A stretch of DNA of 64,000 nucleotides from Paenibacillus sp. 453mf (GCF_900116105.1 NZ_FPAC01000002.1:248001-312000); one strand, 5' to 3'; counted from the first letter of the stretch, positions 17,161-26,738 are shown. The notes: generated by a model not told the origin, from the letters alone. Numbers and translations are program-made.

Positions 17161-17670
17161 TTACGGCTCGTGGACAGGCTGTAACGTTTCTGCTGATTCT
17201 CTCTCATTGGCTTTCACAATGGATAGACTGCCGTTTGGTTCCAGAACAACAACAGCAACGGAGTCCATGCTGTCTAGTCCTTCGCTTCTCGCAGCCTGAT
17301 ATATATCATCTTTCTGGATACGGGTCTTCTTCAAGGCTTTACTCAAAAATTGCCCGTGGTAGAACAATAAATGAGGCTCCGACTTGATGAGTTTGTTCAC
17401 GGAGGGAAATTTCATAGACAGCCAGCTCACGACAAACTGTAGTCCAAGAAGGAGAAGGAAAGCGGCTAATCCTTCTGCCAAAGAGATGTTCGCATCCAAA
17501 ATTACAGTAGCAAGAACTGAACCAACGGCAACCGATACAGTGAAATCGAAAGCATTCATCTGGGAAAGTGTTCGGTTGCTGGATGTGCGGAGCATCAGAA
17601 TGAGCGCGAAATAGCTGAGCATGCCGACGATGAAGATACGGAATAGGGAATACCAGTTGTCAAAAAGCAT
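17161..17670 (-). CDS. DUF421 membrane protein (YetF-like)
   Basis: About 169 residues. Three membrane segments lie in the first 90 residues, containing the conserved motif around SNRTLSQMNAFDF (a YetF/DUF421 hallmark). A cytosolic part follows with the family pattern EPHLLFYHGQ and ARSEGLDSMDSVAVVVLEPNGS. The start was moved to the ATG at 17670 because AAAGGAGG precedes it; the open frame extends 27 codons further without a ribosome site. Function is unknown; some relatives are linked to spore or envelope properties. Confidence 0.8.
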   Translation of the reverse strand: MLFDNWYSLFRIFIVGMLSYFALILMLRTSSNRTLSQMNAFDFTVSVAVGSVLATVILDANISLAEGLAAFLLLLGLQFVVSWLSMKFPSVNKLIKSEPHLLFYHGQFLSKALKKTRIQKDDIYQAARSEGLDSMDSVAVVVLEPNGSLSIVKANERESAETLQPVHEP

Positions 17671-17856
17671 AGCGGCCTCCTTTAGGAATCTAATATTCCT
17701 TACCCGTATTTTGCCCGTATCCAGCATCAACAGGAATATCTTCAATTCCAATGCGTTTTAGGAATACACTATAATAATGCCGAAAGCAATCCTCCTGCAG
17801 GGATTGCTTCCCTTTCTATGCACAGTTCACACAATGATTTTGATCACGATCATCAA

Positions 17857-19482
17857 TCAACTCTCTGCATCCAGCTTCACCGCATGCTTGGAATACCAGT
17901 CATTGGCTTCCAGAATCACCGCTGTTCCGCCGGCTGCCATAAATTCTTTAACGAAGTCGTCAAAGTAATGGAGTGGCTTCTCTCCCGTAATAATTGAAAT
18001 ATAGGCCTTGTTTTTTAATTGAATCAGATCGGGTCCTTTAGCAGTCAGAGAAGGTGTTGCAACTTCCAATGCATTGTATATGCCATCCTGATCCAAGCCC
18101 AGCGTAGAGGCCCATTGCTCTCTTCGTGCTGAAGGCATGAGGGGCACGGTCATTCCGATGTTAGCGCCGATACTATTTTGATAGCTGAACATCTTGTCAT
18201 AAGGAGGAAGCACAATGACATCCTCCTGTGTGGTTCCCGCCCAATTCCAATGCTTCCCCTGAACACCATGGATCATGGAAGTGTACTCATCCACATCAGG
18301 ATTTGCGCTGACGTAGTCCAGAATCTTCAAAATCTCCTCCATTTTGCCGGGCTCTTTTGCAGCATCTGCACCAATAGCTGTGAAGCTCATCAGCATATCG
18401 TAGGCCTGGGAGCCACGCTTCCCATCCGGTCCGCTGAAGGGACGGCCGAAGACAATTCGAGCCTGCGGATTTTTGACGATTAATTCCTTCGCGTTAAATG
18501 CGGCCCCTACAGGCGTCTCCTCACCATACGCATTCAGTGTCATATAATCGCCGTCTTGAATCCAGTGATAATAATTGCCCATGGAGGTCATGCCGATTCT
18601 CCCATCAATAAAGGCATGAGAGAGATGCTTATAGCCCCCTTTATTCTCACCTGTAATAAACTCAGGATCAATGACACCGTCCTGGTACCATTTGCGAAGA
18701 TACTGCAACGCTTCTTTCATCTCCGGCTCCAGTGCACCGACGACGAGCTGTCCATCCTTCTTGCCGAAGTAGAGTTGATCCGCGAAGACGATCTGACCGA
18801 AGGCACCGAAGACCACATTCATTCCTTGTCTGGACAAGCCGTAGGTATCCTTCAGGCCATTGCCATCCGGATCTCCGTTCGTAAACGCGTAGATGACCTG
18901 TTCGAATTCTTCCAGCGTATCCGGTACCGACAGCCCAAGCTTGTCAAGCCAGTCCTGACGGTAGACGACAGGCATGCGATAAATATTGGTGGGATTGATA
19001 CCGGGAATACCGTAATATTTGCCATCAATCATACCATCATCCTGATAGTCCGGGGCATAGTCTTCGAGAGCCTTCATAATGTTTGGTGCATATTCATTCA
19101 GCATCTCCTCGGGAATTTCCGCGAGCAGTCCTTGCTGTTGATACCTTAGCAGGTCCTGCGGCTGTCTAACCCTGAACAGATCCGGAATTTCGTCTTCCGC
19201 TATCCTTTTATCGAGCAGTGCTTCATAGCGGTTGTTCTCTATATTCCAGATGTTCAAATCCACGTTGAACCGATCCTCCACCTGCTGAACCATCTCGGCA
19301 TCCTCCGGCACCGGCAGATTCAGATGCATGGTCCATGAAATCTGGTAACGCGGTGTACTTGTGGAGGTGGAGGCTTGCTGATCTGCTGGGCCGGACCCTG
19401 CATCCGGCTTGATGTCACAGCCGCTGATTATGCTAAGCAGGGCAATAAGGAGGGCAAGAGACGGAATTGTCTTCATCATCAT
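17857..19482 (-). CDS. Extracellular solute-binding lipoprotein (LplA-like), orphan
   Basis: A 541-residue carbohydrate-binding lipoprotein of ABC importers. The lipobox LLSIISGC is at residues 15-22. The family pattern DPDGNGLKDTYGLS and the region SFTAIGADA are visible. No permease or ATPase gene lies nearby; the adjacent gene upstream is a large AraC-type membrane regulator in the same direction, so the two probably form a unit. The lipoprotein may feed a transporter encoded elsewhere or act as a sensor for the regulator. It is much like the second binding protein at 55.3 kb in architecture. Three ATGs in a row begin it; AAGGTAGG supports the first. Confidence 0.85.
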   Translation of the reverse strand: MMMKTIPSLALLIALLSIISGCDIKPDAGSGPADQQASTSTSTPRYQISWTMHLNLPVPEDAEMVQQVEDRFNVDLNIWNIENNRYEALLDKRIAEDEIPDLFRVRQPQDLLRYQQQGLLAEIPEEMLNEYAPNIMKALEDYAPDYQDDGMIDGKYYGIPGINPTNIYRMPVVYRQDWLDKLGLSVPDTLEEFEQVIYAFTNGDPDGNGLKDTYGLSRQGMNVVFGAFGQIVFADQLYFGKKDGQLVVGALEPEMKEALQYLRKWYQDGVIDPEFITGENKGGYKHLSHAFIDGRIGMTSMGNYYHWIQDGDYMTLNAYGEETPVGAAFNAKELIVKNPQARIVFGRPFSGPDGKRGSQAYDMLMSFTAIGADAAKEPGKMEEILKILDYVSANPDVDEYTSMIHGVQGKHWNWAGTTQEDVIVLPPYDKMFSYQNSIGANIGMTVPLMPSARREQWASTLGLDQDGIYNALEVATPSLTAKGPDLIQLKNKAYISIITGEKPLHYFDDFVKEFMAAGGTAVILEANDWYSKHAVKLDAES

Positions 19483-19534
19483 GTGAAAAACCTACCTTAA
19501 GCGAAGTTTGATCCTGAACTGGCTGCGTAGAGCA

Positions 19535-21853
19535 TTATGCCTGCTCCGCCATGCTGCGCATGTAATTGCGCGGCGTACAGCCGTAAGTTTCCTTGAATTT
19601 CTTGATAAAATAGGCGGAGGTTCCATAGCCGACCGTACTTGCAACCTGCTCGATCGTCATATGGCTGCTTTCAATCAGCGCTTTCGCCTTTTCGAGACGC
19701 TGGGTGGTGACATATTCGGTATATGTGACCCCGAGCTCCTCTTTAAAGAGCCTGCTCAAATACTTAGGACTGATAAACACTTTCGCCGCCACGGCATCAA
19801 GGGACAGATCCTCCGATAGATGAAGGTCGATATACTGCCTGGCCAGCTCAATGCTGGATACGGCTCTTTCGCTGCTTCTTTTTTCCATCTGGGCAGTAAA
19901 TGTGGCAATAGACTCGGTGAGCCATGCTCGAAACTTATGAATATCGCTTAGCTGAAGGTACTGCTGATATAGATCCACTTGCTCATCGACAGGAGGCTTA
20001 TAGCGGATGCTCTTCAGATAATCAGAGTACATAAATACGATATTTGCCAGAATGAAATGGCAATAGTGAGCAGGATATGTTCCTTCCTGCAAAGTTCTGA
20101 TCAATGTATCCACGGCGCCGATCATTTCTTCAGACTGCCGGGTCTGCAGCTTATCTCTAAACCTGCTCAGCATGGACTGTGGAATCTCTTCAAGACTATG
20201 CTCACGTGTGAGAATAAGACGGTCCTTCAGAATCGTCCGCTCCGGCAGGAAATATCCATATTTCATCAGCGTCACTGCCTCGCTATAGCTAAGGTGAATA
20301 TCCTTCATCTCCTGCACCCAGCAGCCCCAGGATAATTGAATACTCGAATGGAACAGACTTCTGCCCGAAGACAGCAGCAGAGCTGAGATTTCCTCCAGCA
20401 AGGAATCAGCCGCTTGATTAGCGCACACGATTACCGCCATTTTATTGTCCGGGAGCTCCTCGGCAATAACATAATGCTCATGCAAGGAGCCGGCGTTCAA
20501 CTCGTTCATTATATGACGGGCAAACGATTCCTTGGCCTGATCAGACTCAGTGTCAGCTTCCCCTAGACTCAGGAGCAGGCAGCAGTAATACGTATATGGC
20601 CGTGGAATGCCGAGGAAGGACAGTTCTTCTGTCAATTCATCAGGGGTGTATGCGTTACGAAGCATGTTCAGCACCACATTATGCTTGATGACGGAGCTGT
20701 TTGCCATTAGCGTCTCTTCCAAGCTGCTTACCTTGTTGCTCAGCTTACTAAAAGCCGTATCAATAAGCCCGTATTCATTCTGAACCTGATCAGGTGCATG
20801 ATCTGTAGAATCCTTGATCTTGTTCACGATGCGTTTGATCGGGTTGTAGCTGGCCATTGCCAATATGCCGGATAAAATGGTGCCGAGCAGAATGGCAAAC
20901 AGGCAGATGCCGACAATCAGCTTCTGAATAAAGTCTGACTGCTCATAAAAGGTGCTGGCAGGCACTGCGCTGTAGATCTTCCAGCCGGTTGTCTCAAGCG
21001 TATGATAAGAAACGACATAGTCGGTATGATGGATTGTCTCCATAAACCTTCCCGATGAGGCGTCGGACATGAGCGCCCTGCGTACGCCGGAATCATAATC
21101 CCGGTAGACACCGATGCTTCCCTTGCTTGTATCACTTACCGTAATTCCGGACGAATCCAGAGTGTAGGTGTCCTTGTACTGAGACGGCATCATGCTCTGA
21201 ATGATAGAGCTGACGGCGCTCTCCTTGACGTCGATAGCAATCAGTAGATCGCTCGCTTGTCCAGAGGACTGAACGGGATAGCTGTGTACATATGTAAATA
21301 GGGCATTAGCATTGCTATCCGGCAGACTGGAGTAGATATCCTGTGGGACCAGCCGGGTCGTAGTCCATAGGCTGCTGTCCTTGCTCACTCGCATGGCGTT
21401 GATCCAGTCTGCAAAATAGACAGAGCCGCTTCCCTGATCGGCGTTATAATTCAGCCCGTGGTTTGAAGATAGCATGATCCGTTCTTCTGGATAGTAGAGA
21501 TGAACCGCATGCACAAGATCCGAATTATTCGTTACTTTGGACTTGATCAGCTCCTGCAGGTCTATGACCTTGCTGAGCTGGCCGGTGTAGGAAGGATCGG
21601 CAAATAAACGAAGATCTGCGCTCTTATCCAGAGAGATGTCGAGATAGATCTGTTCCACTCTCTTAAGCACGGTAGATTCAATCGTTTGGGCTGTGTTTTC
21701 CATCATAATCCTGTTCTTGTTATGAAGCTGCTCCTTGTAATTGTTCGTGAAAAATACATAGAAGGCAGAGCACAGCAACAGAACGATGACGAGAACGATG
21801 GATATATGAGAAATGGCCAGGTTAGCTAATACAGAATTCCACTTTTTCAACAT
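19535..21853 (-). CDS. AraC-family regulator with a membrane sensor domain
   Basis: About 772 residues. One membrane segment (near residues 10-35) starts an extracytoplasmic Cache-like sensor domain that ends in a second segment near 290-310. A linker with a long helix follows, then a C-terminal AraC pair of HTHs: LSLDAVAAKVFISPKYLSRLF and the second motif VASTVGYGTSAYFIKKFKET. The start was set at 21853 because GGGAGGAG precedes that ATG; 12 earlier codons have no such site. Such proteins sense extracellular sugars and control neighbouring ABC-transport genes. The downstream neighbour is the binding lipoprotein at 17857. Confidence 0.85.
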   Translation of the reverse strand: MLKKWNSVLANLAISHISIVLVIVLLLCSAFYVFFTNNYKEQLHNKNRIMMENTAQTIESTVLKRVEQIYLDISLDKSADLRLFADPSYTGQLSKVIDLQELIKSKVTNNSDLVHAVHLYYPEERIMLSSNHGLNYNADQGSGSVYFADWINAMRVSKDSSLWTTTRLVPQDIYSSLPDSNANALFTYVHSYPVQSSGQASDLLIAIDVKESAVSSIIQSMMPSQYKDTYTLDSSGITVSDTSKGSIGVYRDYDSGVRRALMSDASSGRFMETIHHTDYVVSYHTLETTGWKIYSAVPASTFYEQSDFIQKLIVGICLFAILLGTILSGILAMASYNPIKRIVNKIKDSTDHAPDQVQNEYGLIDTAFSKLSNKVSSLEETLMANSSVIKHNVVLNMLRNAYTPDELTEELSFLGIPRPYTYYCCLLLSLGEADTESDQAKESFARHIMNELNAGSLHEHYVIAEELPDNKMAVIVCANQAADSLLEEISALLLSSGRSLFHSSIQLSWGCWVQEMKDIHLSYSEAVTLMKYGYFLPERTILKDRLILTREHSLEEIPQSMLSRFRDKLQTRQSEEMIGAVDTLIRTLQEGTYPAHYCHFILANIVFMYSDYLKSIRYKPPVDEQVDLYQQYLQLSDIHKFRAWLTESIATFTAQMEKRSSERAVSSIELARQYIDLHLSEDLSLDAVAAKVFISPKYLSRLFKEELGVTYTEYVTTQRLEKAKALIESSHMTIEQVASTVGYGTSAYFIKKFKETYGCTPRNYMRSMAEQA

Positions 21854-22246
21854 CGACTCTCCTCCCACTCTTGAGCATAACCTATGCAATGGACAGGCTT
21901 CGACCTAATCATTCACGATTTTTATTAACACAATGTAAAATTACAGCTTCAAAAACACAAAAGTATCCAATTCCGCTTGGAAATATCCCATTTTTATAGA
22001 AGGTGGTAATTGTCATATTGCTGCGTGTTAGATCCCGATGCTAGATTTAGATCGATTCATATACGAACAGGAGAAGGAGGGATGAGGAAAAGTGACTTCA
22101 GGACACTGCTGATTCTGCCATTAAAGAAAGGATCGGCCCAAACGAATGTTGAAACAAACGCTGCGCTTTTCGGATTTTGTTTAGCCCATCAGCTTGTGGA
22201 AGGTTGAATCCCCAATTCAAAAAGGTATCTATTAGGAGGGTAAATA

Positions 22247-23590
22247 ATGAATTCTAAATGGCTGCGCAGCCTGCTGCCGGCACTTGTATTGTTCACTTCG
22301 ATTCCATTGGCTTCACAGCCCGCTGCTGCGGCGGAGGCTCAGATCAAGACAGGCTCCTTCGATGTGCTCAGCTATAACGTAGGCGGCCTGCCCGATATCT
22401 TCTCAAGCTCCAATCCAGAGGAATATACGGTGCAGATCTCACCGAAACTGAATGCATATGACATCATCAACGTTCAGGAGGATTTCAACTATCACGCAGA
22501 GCTGATCTCGGAGGTTACGCATCCGTACCTTACACCAAGCAGCGGGGTTGCGGGCTTTGGAAGTGGGCTTAACAGCCTGTCGAGATATCCCTATCGGGAT
22601 CTGCAGCGCATCACTTGGAATGATCGGTATGGACTGTTTGACAGTGGAAGTGACGAGCTGACGCCAAAAGGATTTACGTTCATGACTTATGAGATTGAGC
22701 CTGGCGTCAAGGTTGACGTGTATAATCTGCACGCCGATGCTGGCTCGGACGAACAGTCTCTTGCTGCACGGCGCAGTAATATAGAGCAGCTGTCGAGTTA
22801 CATAGAGCAGCACTCGGAAGGCAATGCCGTCATCGTCTTCGGTGATACCAATACGCGGTACACCCGTGCTGATGATAATATCGAAATGCTGATGACGCGT
22901 AACGGGTTGAACGATCCGTGGGTAGATCTTGTACGGGGAGGTCAGATTCCGGCAGACGGAGAAGCATTGATGGATGAGTCTGATGTGAACGGACCTAATT
23001 TCGAGATCGTGGACAAAATATTGTACCGTGGAAGCAGCGCGCTTCAATTAAATGCAGAGTCCTTCCGGATCGAGGACAGTTACTTCCTGACGAATACGGG
23101 AGAGCAGCTGTCTGACCACTATCCGATTACTGCTGAATTCGCCTATTCCACTTTTCCAGATGTGCAGATCAGCTCAAGCATTGGAGGACCGGGAGGAAGT
23201 GGATTTAATGACCTGGATCAGATCCCGGATTCCCGAATGAGCGCTGTTACGATCGACAGCGGCAGCAGAGTGGATGGACTATCTACCGTGTACGAGGATG
23301 GGACCGTGCTTGCTCATGGCGGAACTGCAACGCAGAATACACTCCAACTGGCGGAGAACGAATATTTGACCCAGGCTGTCATTGGTCAAGGCACGTATAA
23401 TGATGGAAAGCGAATTTTTAATGTGCAGCTTACAACGAATCTTGGGAATACAGTATCTGGTGGGCAGGCGACCTCAGAACAGATGGTGCTAAATGCTCCA
23501 GAAGGATGGTACATTGCCGGATTCTATGGCAGAGCAGGGGATGAGCTGGATCAGCTTGGGGTTATTTATAAACCTTTGTCCTCAAGATAA
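22247..23590 (+). CDS. Secreted endonuclease/exonuclease/phosphatase-fold enzyme with jacalin-like C-terminus
   Basis: A 447-residue secreted protein. The signal peptide ends at about residue 30 (PAAAAEA). The catalytic domain (about 35-300) has the EEP signatures: LSYNVGG, INVQEDF (metal Glu), NLHADAG, VFGDTNTR (catalytic Asp/Asn) and LSDHYPITAEF (catalytic Asp-His). Residues about 310-445 look like a jacalin-type lectin: SSIGGPGGSGFND, followed by IGQGTYNDGKRIFNVQL and AGFYGRAGDELDQLGVIY. The catalytic family includes sphingomyelinases, DNases and phosphoinositide phosphatases; the substrate is unknown. A lectin tail suggests binding to a glycan surface. ATG follows TAGGAGGG. A terminator closes it. 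Confidence 0.82.
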   Translation: MNSKWLRSLLPALVLFTSIPLASQPAAAAEAQIKTGSFDVLSYNVGGLPDIFSSSNPEEYTVQISPKLNAYDIINVQEDFNYHAELISEVTHPYLTPSSGVAGFGSGLNSLSRYPYRDLQRITWNDRYGLFDSGSDELTPKGFTFMTYEIEPGVKVDVYNLHADAGSDEQSLAARRSNIEQLSSYIEQHSEGNAVIVFGDTNTRYTRADDNIEMLMTRNGLNDPWVDLVRGGQIPADGEALMDESDVNGPNFEIVDKILYRGSSALQLNAESFRIEDSYFLTNTGEQLSDHYPITAEFAYSTFPDVQISSSIGGPGGSGFNDLDQIPDSRMSAVTIDSGSRVDGLSTVYEDGTVLAHGGTATQNTLQLAENEYLTQAVIGQGTYNDGKRIFNVQLTTNLGNTVSGGQATSEQMVLNAPEGWYIAGFYGRAGDELDQLGVIYKPLSSR

Positions 23591-23640
23591 AGGCAAGGCT
23601 AGTAATCTGCTGAGCATATAAATATATAAGCAGCAGCAAG

Positions 23641-23678
23641 GCCCCTCGTCATTCAAGGCGAGGGGTATTATTATTTGA
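23641..23678 (+). terminator. Intrinsic terminator
   Basis: The hairpin CCCCTCG-TCATTCAAGG-CGAGGGG is followed by a T-rich tail. Confidence 0.82.
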
Positions 23679-23784
23679 GCTTTTTTTGCCGAAATATTAC
23701 TTAGAGATTGCAACTTAATTCACGATAGAAGCGTTGATCATATTGAATTTAAATCTTGAAAATAGTAGCTGTCATCGGTATCTG

Positions 23785-24003
23785 ATGAAAGTCATTCACG
23801 CCAAAAGGTTTCTTGCCATCCAGAACGGTAAAAAGACGATCAATTTAAGGGACCAGCAATTTCTCAAAGAAGCCGAGAAGCTGCTCTATGTTGAAATTGC
23901 CGTAGTCATGGTTTCTACCAAGGATGCAGTAAAGTATAAAATAGACAGCAGACTGGAGAAGGAATTCTCCGCTTATCTTGATGAGCATGAATTGGGAAGC
24001 TAG
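23785..24003 (+). CDS. Small hypothetical protein
   Basis: About 72 residues, taking the internal ATG at 23785 (MKVIHAKRFLAIQNGKKT...); the frame is open 17 codons further upstream. The mixed, charged sequence with a short hydrophobic run (VEIAVVMVST) looks protein-like, and a terminator follows closely. No ribosome site is convincing and no family is recognised. It may be a fragment of a larger gene. Confidence 0.35.
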   Translation: MKVIHAKRFLAIQNGKKTINLRDQQFLKEAEKLLYVEIAVVMVSTKDAVKYKIDSRLEKEFSAYLDEHELGS

Positions 24004-24037
24004 TCACGAGCTACAATTTATAAAAAAATATTGTTAG

Positions 24038-24077
24038 CAGCCTGGAGGGTCAGCAATGAATCTTTCAGGCTTTTTTT
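24038..24077 (+). terminator. Intrinsic terminator
   Basis: The hairpin AGCCTGGAGG...TCTTTCAGGCT is followed by TTTTTTT, downstream of the small ORF at 23785. Confidence 0.65.
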
Positions 24078-24219
24078 GAGCAATATAAAAGGGCAGCAGG
24101 AATGTTTCCTAACATCGACTACATACAATGGATAGAATGGTCAGATCCAAAATGCTTAATGAAACTGCTCATTAACAATGTGTGAGAACACATCCTTTTT
24201 ATCTTATTTATTTTCTTAC

Positions 24220-24276
24220 TTGACAATACATAATATAATTAATACAATAACTTACATAAAGTAACCTAGTGTTACT
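24220..24276 (+). promoter_or_regulatory. Promoter and GTAAC-type palindrome for the FMN reductase
   Basis: TTGACA (24220-24225) and TACAAT (24243-24248) are separated by 17 bases, a near-consensus promoter. Just downstream, AGTAACCTAGTGTTACT (24260-24276) is a palindrome with six-base arms that overlaps the transcription start, fitting a repressor site of the HxlR or MarR kind. Confidence 0.65.
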
Positions 24277-24401
24277 TAGTACAGCAGAACAAACGAAACA
24301 ACTACAGAATAGATCATAGCAAGCGAAGGGTGGTGTGGGAGATGGGATTTTGGGATAAGTTCATTAACAAAAAAATGGAAGAAACCAAGGAGGAAGAGAC
24401 A

Positions 24402-24944
24402 ATGACAAAATTGAACATCGGAATTATTTTGGGAAGTACACGTGAAGGCCGCGTAAGTCCACAGGTTGGAGAATGGGTGAAAGGCATTGCAGAGAAACGC
24501 GGTGACGCGAACTATGAGATCGTCGATATTGCAGATTATAACCTGCCGTTCATAGGTACAACAGATGGCTCTGAGCCGGGTATTGCAGCATGGAACGATA
24601 AGCTGAACAGTCTGGACGGGTTTGTGTTCATCGTGCAGGAGTACAATCACGGCCTTTCTGGAGCGCTGAAGAACGCCATTGATTCCGCGCGTGAAGCGTG
24701 GAATAACAAGGCTGCTGGTATTGTAAGTTATGGTTCAACTGGCGGAGCGCGTGCAGCAGAGCATCTGCGCGGCATCTGTGGTGAACTATTGATTGCAGAC
24801 GTCCGCATACACCCAACATTGTCCCTGTTCACTGATTTCGAGAACGGATCGGTGTTCAAGCCGCAAGAGCTGCATTTGGCGAACGTGAATGCCATGCTGG
24901 ACCAAACGGTGGCTTGGAGCGGAGCACTAAAAACTCTGAGATAA
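24402..24944 (+). CDS. NAD(P)H-dependent FMN reductase family protein
   Basis: About 180 residues in a flavodoxin-like fold (PF03358). The FMN phosphate loop is GIILGSTREGRVSPQVGEW. The flavin region is VQEYNHGLSGALKNAID, and the end of the domain has GIVSYGSTGGARAAEHLR. The start was set at 24402 (MTKLNIG) because GGAGG lies nine bases before it and family proteins begin there. An in-frame start at 24342 would add a 20-residue charged N-terminus (MGFWDKFINKKMEET). Such enzymes reduce quinones, azo dyes or chromate; the exact substrate is unknown. The palindrome at the promoter suggests induction by electrophiles or oxidants. Confidence 0.82.
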   Translation: MTKLNIGIILGSTREGRVSPQVGEWVKGIAEKRGDANYEIVDIADYNLPFIGTTDGSEPGIAAWNDKLNSLDGFVFIVQEYNHGLSGALKNAIDSAREAWNNKAAGIVSYGSTGGARAAEHLRGICGELLIADVRIHPTLSLFTDFENGSVFKPQELHLANVNAMLDQTVAWSGALKTLR

Positions 24945-25030
24945 GCAGCTACAATCGTTCTGCCCTACGACGGGGCGAGCTTCTCTAGGAAACAATTAAT
25001 TGAAGAAGACGATCATACGGCATCACAATA

Positions 25031-25095
25031 ACGCAGATATTTTCTATGTGCAACCTCCCTAAGGGATTGCATCAGAAGATATCTGCGTTTTTTTA
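25031..25095 (+). terminator. Intrinsic terminator with a long two-part hairpin
   Basis: The outer stem ACGCAGATAT/ATATCTGCGT, with an inner ATGTGCAACC/GGATTGCAT and CTCCC/GGGAT pairing, is followed by TTTTTTT. It lies downstream of the FMN reductase. Confidence 0.8.
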
Positions 25096-25201
25096 ATTGC
25101 TCCTTCATAGAGGGGAGGGGAAAACATTATTCTCGAACCTGTACTGCTCGATCTTATGAAGAACTTGCAATGGTCGCAGCTCCCCGCAGGCTTGTGTTGA
25201 A

Positions 25202-25312
25202 CTACGTTCTGTTCAGGGGCGTGTTCGGTATCGTCGCATCACTGGGACCTAGGCAATTCTTATATATGTCAAAGAGCCATGAGGTGAGGCTCTCCTGAAT
25301 CCGCTGATCCAT
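25202..25312 (-). CDS. Possible 36-residue ORF
   Basis: On the minus strand, ATG at 25312 follows AAGGAGG at a good distance. The encoded MDQRIQESLTSWLFDIYKNC... ends at TAG. The first half is amphipathic and plausible as protein; no family is recognised. It may be the start of a truncated gene. The stretch from 25096 to 25466 contains nothing else that I can support. Confidence 0.28.
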   Translation of the reverse strand: MDQRIQESLTSWLFDIYKNCLGPSDATIPNTPLNRT

Positions 25313-25466
25313 AGGTATGGCCTCCTTATTCTCCACATTTCAAGTTCGCTACATTAATCTCATTCCATTATATAAGGATTATTTTTTCTCAAGGAAAGAT
25401 ATCGGTTACTTACGTGATGAAACGTTAAGCAAGTTAAATGTTAATTTGCTAAGCCAAGCAGTAATG

Positions 25467-26738
25467 CTATGAGAGATGCACATAAAATGTGGTGGATTCC
25501 CCTACGGTGCTCTTGGCATAAATCTTGCCTTTATGCTGCTCCACAATCGACTTGGCAATAGAAAGTCCTAGTCCGTACCCGCCCTGCTTGCGGGCTCTCC
25601 CGGAATCCGTCCGGTAGAAACGGTCGAATATTCGCGACAAATGCTCTGGAGCAATACCTTCACCGGTATTTGTGACGGACAAAATGACCTCATGCTGTTG
25701 TTTTTTCAGAGAGAGAGTAACCGAACCACCTTCATTCGTGTATTTTATGGCATTATCGAGCAGAATCATGACCACTTGCTTGATCTGTTCACTCGCGCCG
25801 GTCACCTGGAGACCGGGTTCTATCTCATAGATGAGATGAACCTGCTTCTCGAACATGACCGCTTCCATCGTTAATAGTATATTTTCGACCGCCTCGCTCA
25901 TATCAAATCTCGCATACAGGATGTTCGCACGGGAATCATCCATTTCAGTCAGGTACAGGAGATCATTGGTCAGTCTTGTCATCCGCTCGGTTTCGGACTT
26001 GATGTAATACAGCCACTTCTCCTGATTGCGAATCTGATCCTCACTGTTGGCCAGAAGTACATCCGTATTCGTATTGATAATGGTCAGAGGTGTCTTTAAT
26101 TCATGAGAGGCATCGGCGATGAACTGCTTCTGCTTGTCAAAGGCTTCCTGAATCGGTGTAATGGACCGGTTGGCAAAGAAACGGCTCGTAAAAAAGATCA
26201 CGATCAGCATCACGAGCGCAACAATCGCGAAGGTATAGATCAAATTCGTCAGGATGACCTGCTGTGAGCTGATGTCAAGAAATACGAGCATGTAGCCCGA
26301 GCTTGTCTGAAGGATCTCATAAGTCCAGTGACTCCCGTCCAGTGTAAATTGTCCAGTCGCGCTGTTCTCAGCAACCGCTGCCTCCAGTGCAAGCGGATAG
26401 AACTCCTCCTCCAGTTCAAGCGTGGTCTCACGACCTGTAAGCGTAAGGTTACTATCTGTCTCCAGCATGAAGGAGATCGAACGTTTGGGCGGTGCTCCTT
26501 CGAATCCTAACCCATCATCGTCCGGTCCTCCCAAATTCAGATCTGCACCCGGACGATCTCCGTGCGGCAGATTGAAGTCCCGGGTATAGGATTCCGTTAC
26601 TTTATTCAGCTCCATATGAATATTCCGCTGTACATCCCGATAAGTAATCGTATATATGGTGGTGAAGGCAACCAGCATAATGATCGAAATGATGACAAGG
26701 TTTAAGATCAGGAACCGGTTTCTAAGCTTCTTAAACAT
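25467..26738 (-). CDS. Sensor histidine kinase
   Basis: About 423 residues. Membrane segments near 12-30 and 160-185 enclose an extracytoplasmic sensor with an acidic, G/D-rich stretch (GADLNLGGPDDDG). The HisKA motif is ADASHELKTPLTIINTNTD. The ATPase core has the N box (VVMILLDNAIKYT), the G1 box (VTNTGEGIAPE) and the G2 box (QGGYGLGLSIA). No clear HAMP domain is seen. The start ATG at 26738 overlaps the response regulator stop (TGATG); a TTG one codon earlier is possible. It is the partner of the regulator at 26738-27415, in the same operon. Confidence 0.9.
   Translation of the reverse strand: MFKKLRNRFLILNLVIISIIMLVAFTTIYTITYRDVQRNIHMELNKVTESYTRDFNLPHGDRPGADLNLGGPDDDGLGFEGAPPKRSISFMLETDSNLTLTGRETTLELEEEFYPLALEAAVAENSATGQFTLDGSHWTYEILQTSSGYMLVFLDISSQQVILTNLIYTFAIVALVMLIVIFFTSRFFANRSITPIQEAFDKQKQFIADASHELKTPLTIINTNTDVLLANSEDQIRNQEKWLYYIKSETERMTRLTNDLLYLTEMDDSRANILYARFDMSEAVENILLTMEAVMFEKQVHLIYEIEPGLQVTGASEQIKQVVMILLDNAIKYTNEGGSVTLSLKKQQHEVILSVTNTGEGIAPEHLSRIFDRFYRTDSGRARKQGGYGLGLSIAKSIVEQHKGKIYAKSTVGESTTFYVHLS

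Noticed and set aside
22010-22207. Possible ORF (start 22082, MRKSDFRTLL...) before the EEP gene
   Set aside because: AGGAGG lies only about three bases before the ATG and no family is seen; probably untranslated leader.
22439-23047. 202-residue minus-strand ORF inside the EEP-fold gene
   Set aside because: Antisense to a conserved catalytic domain; no ribosome site.
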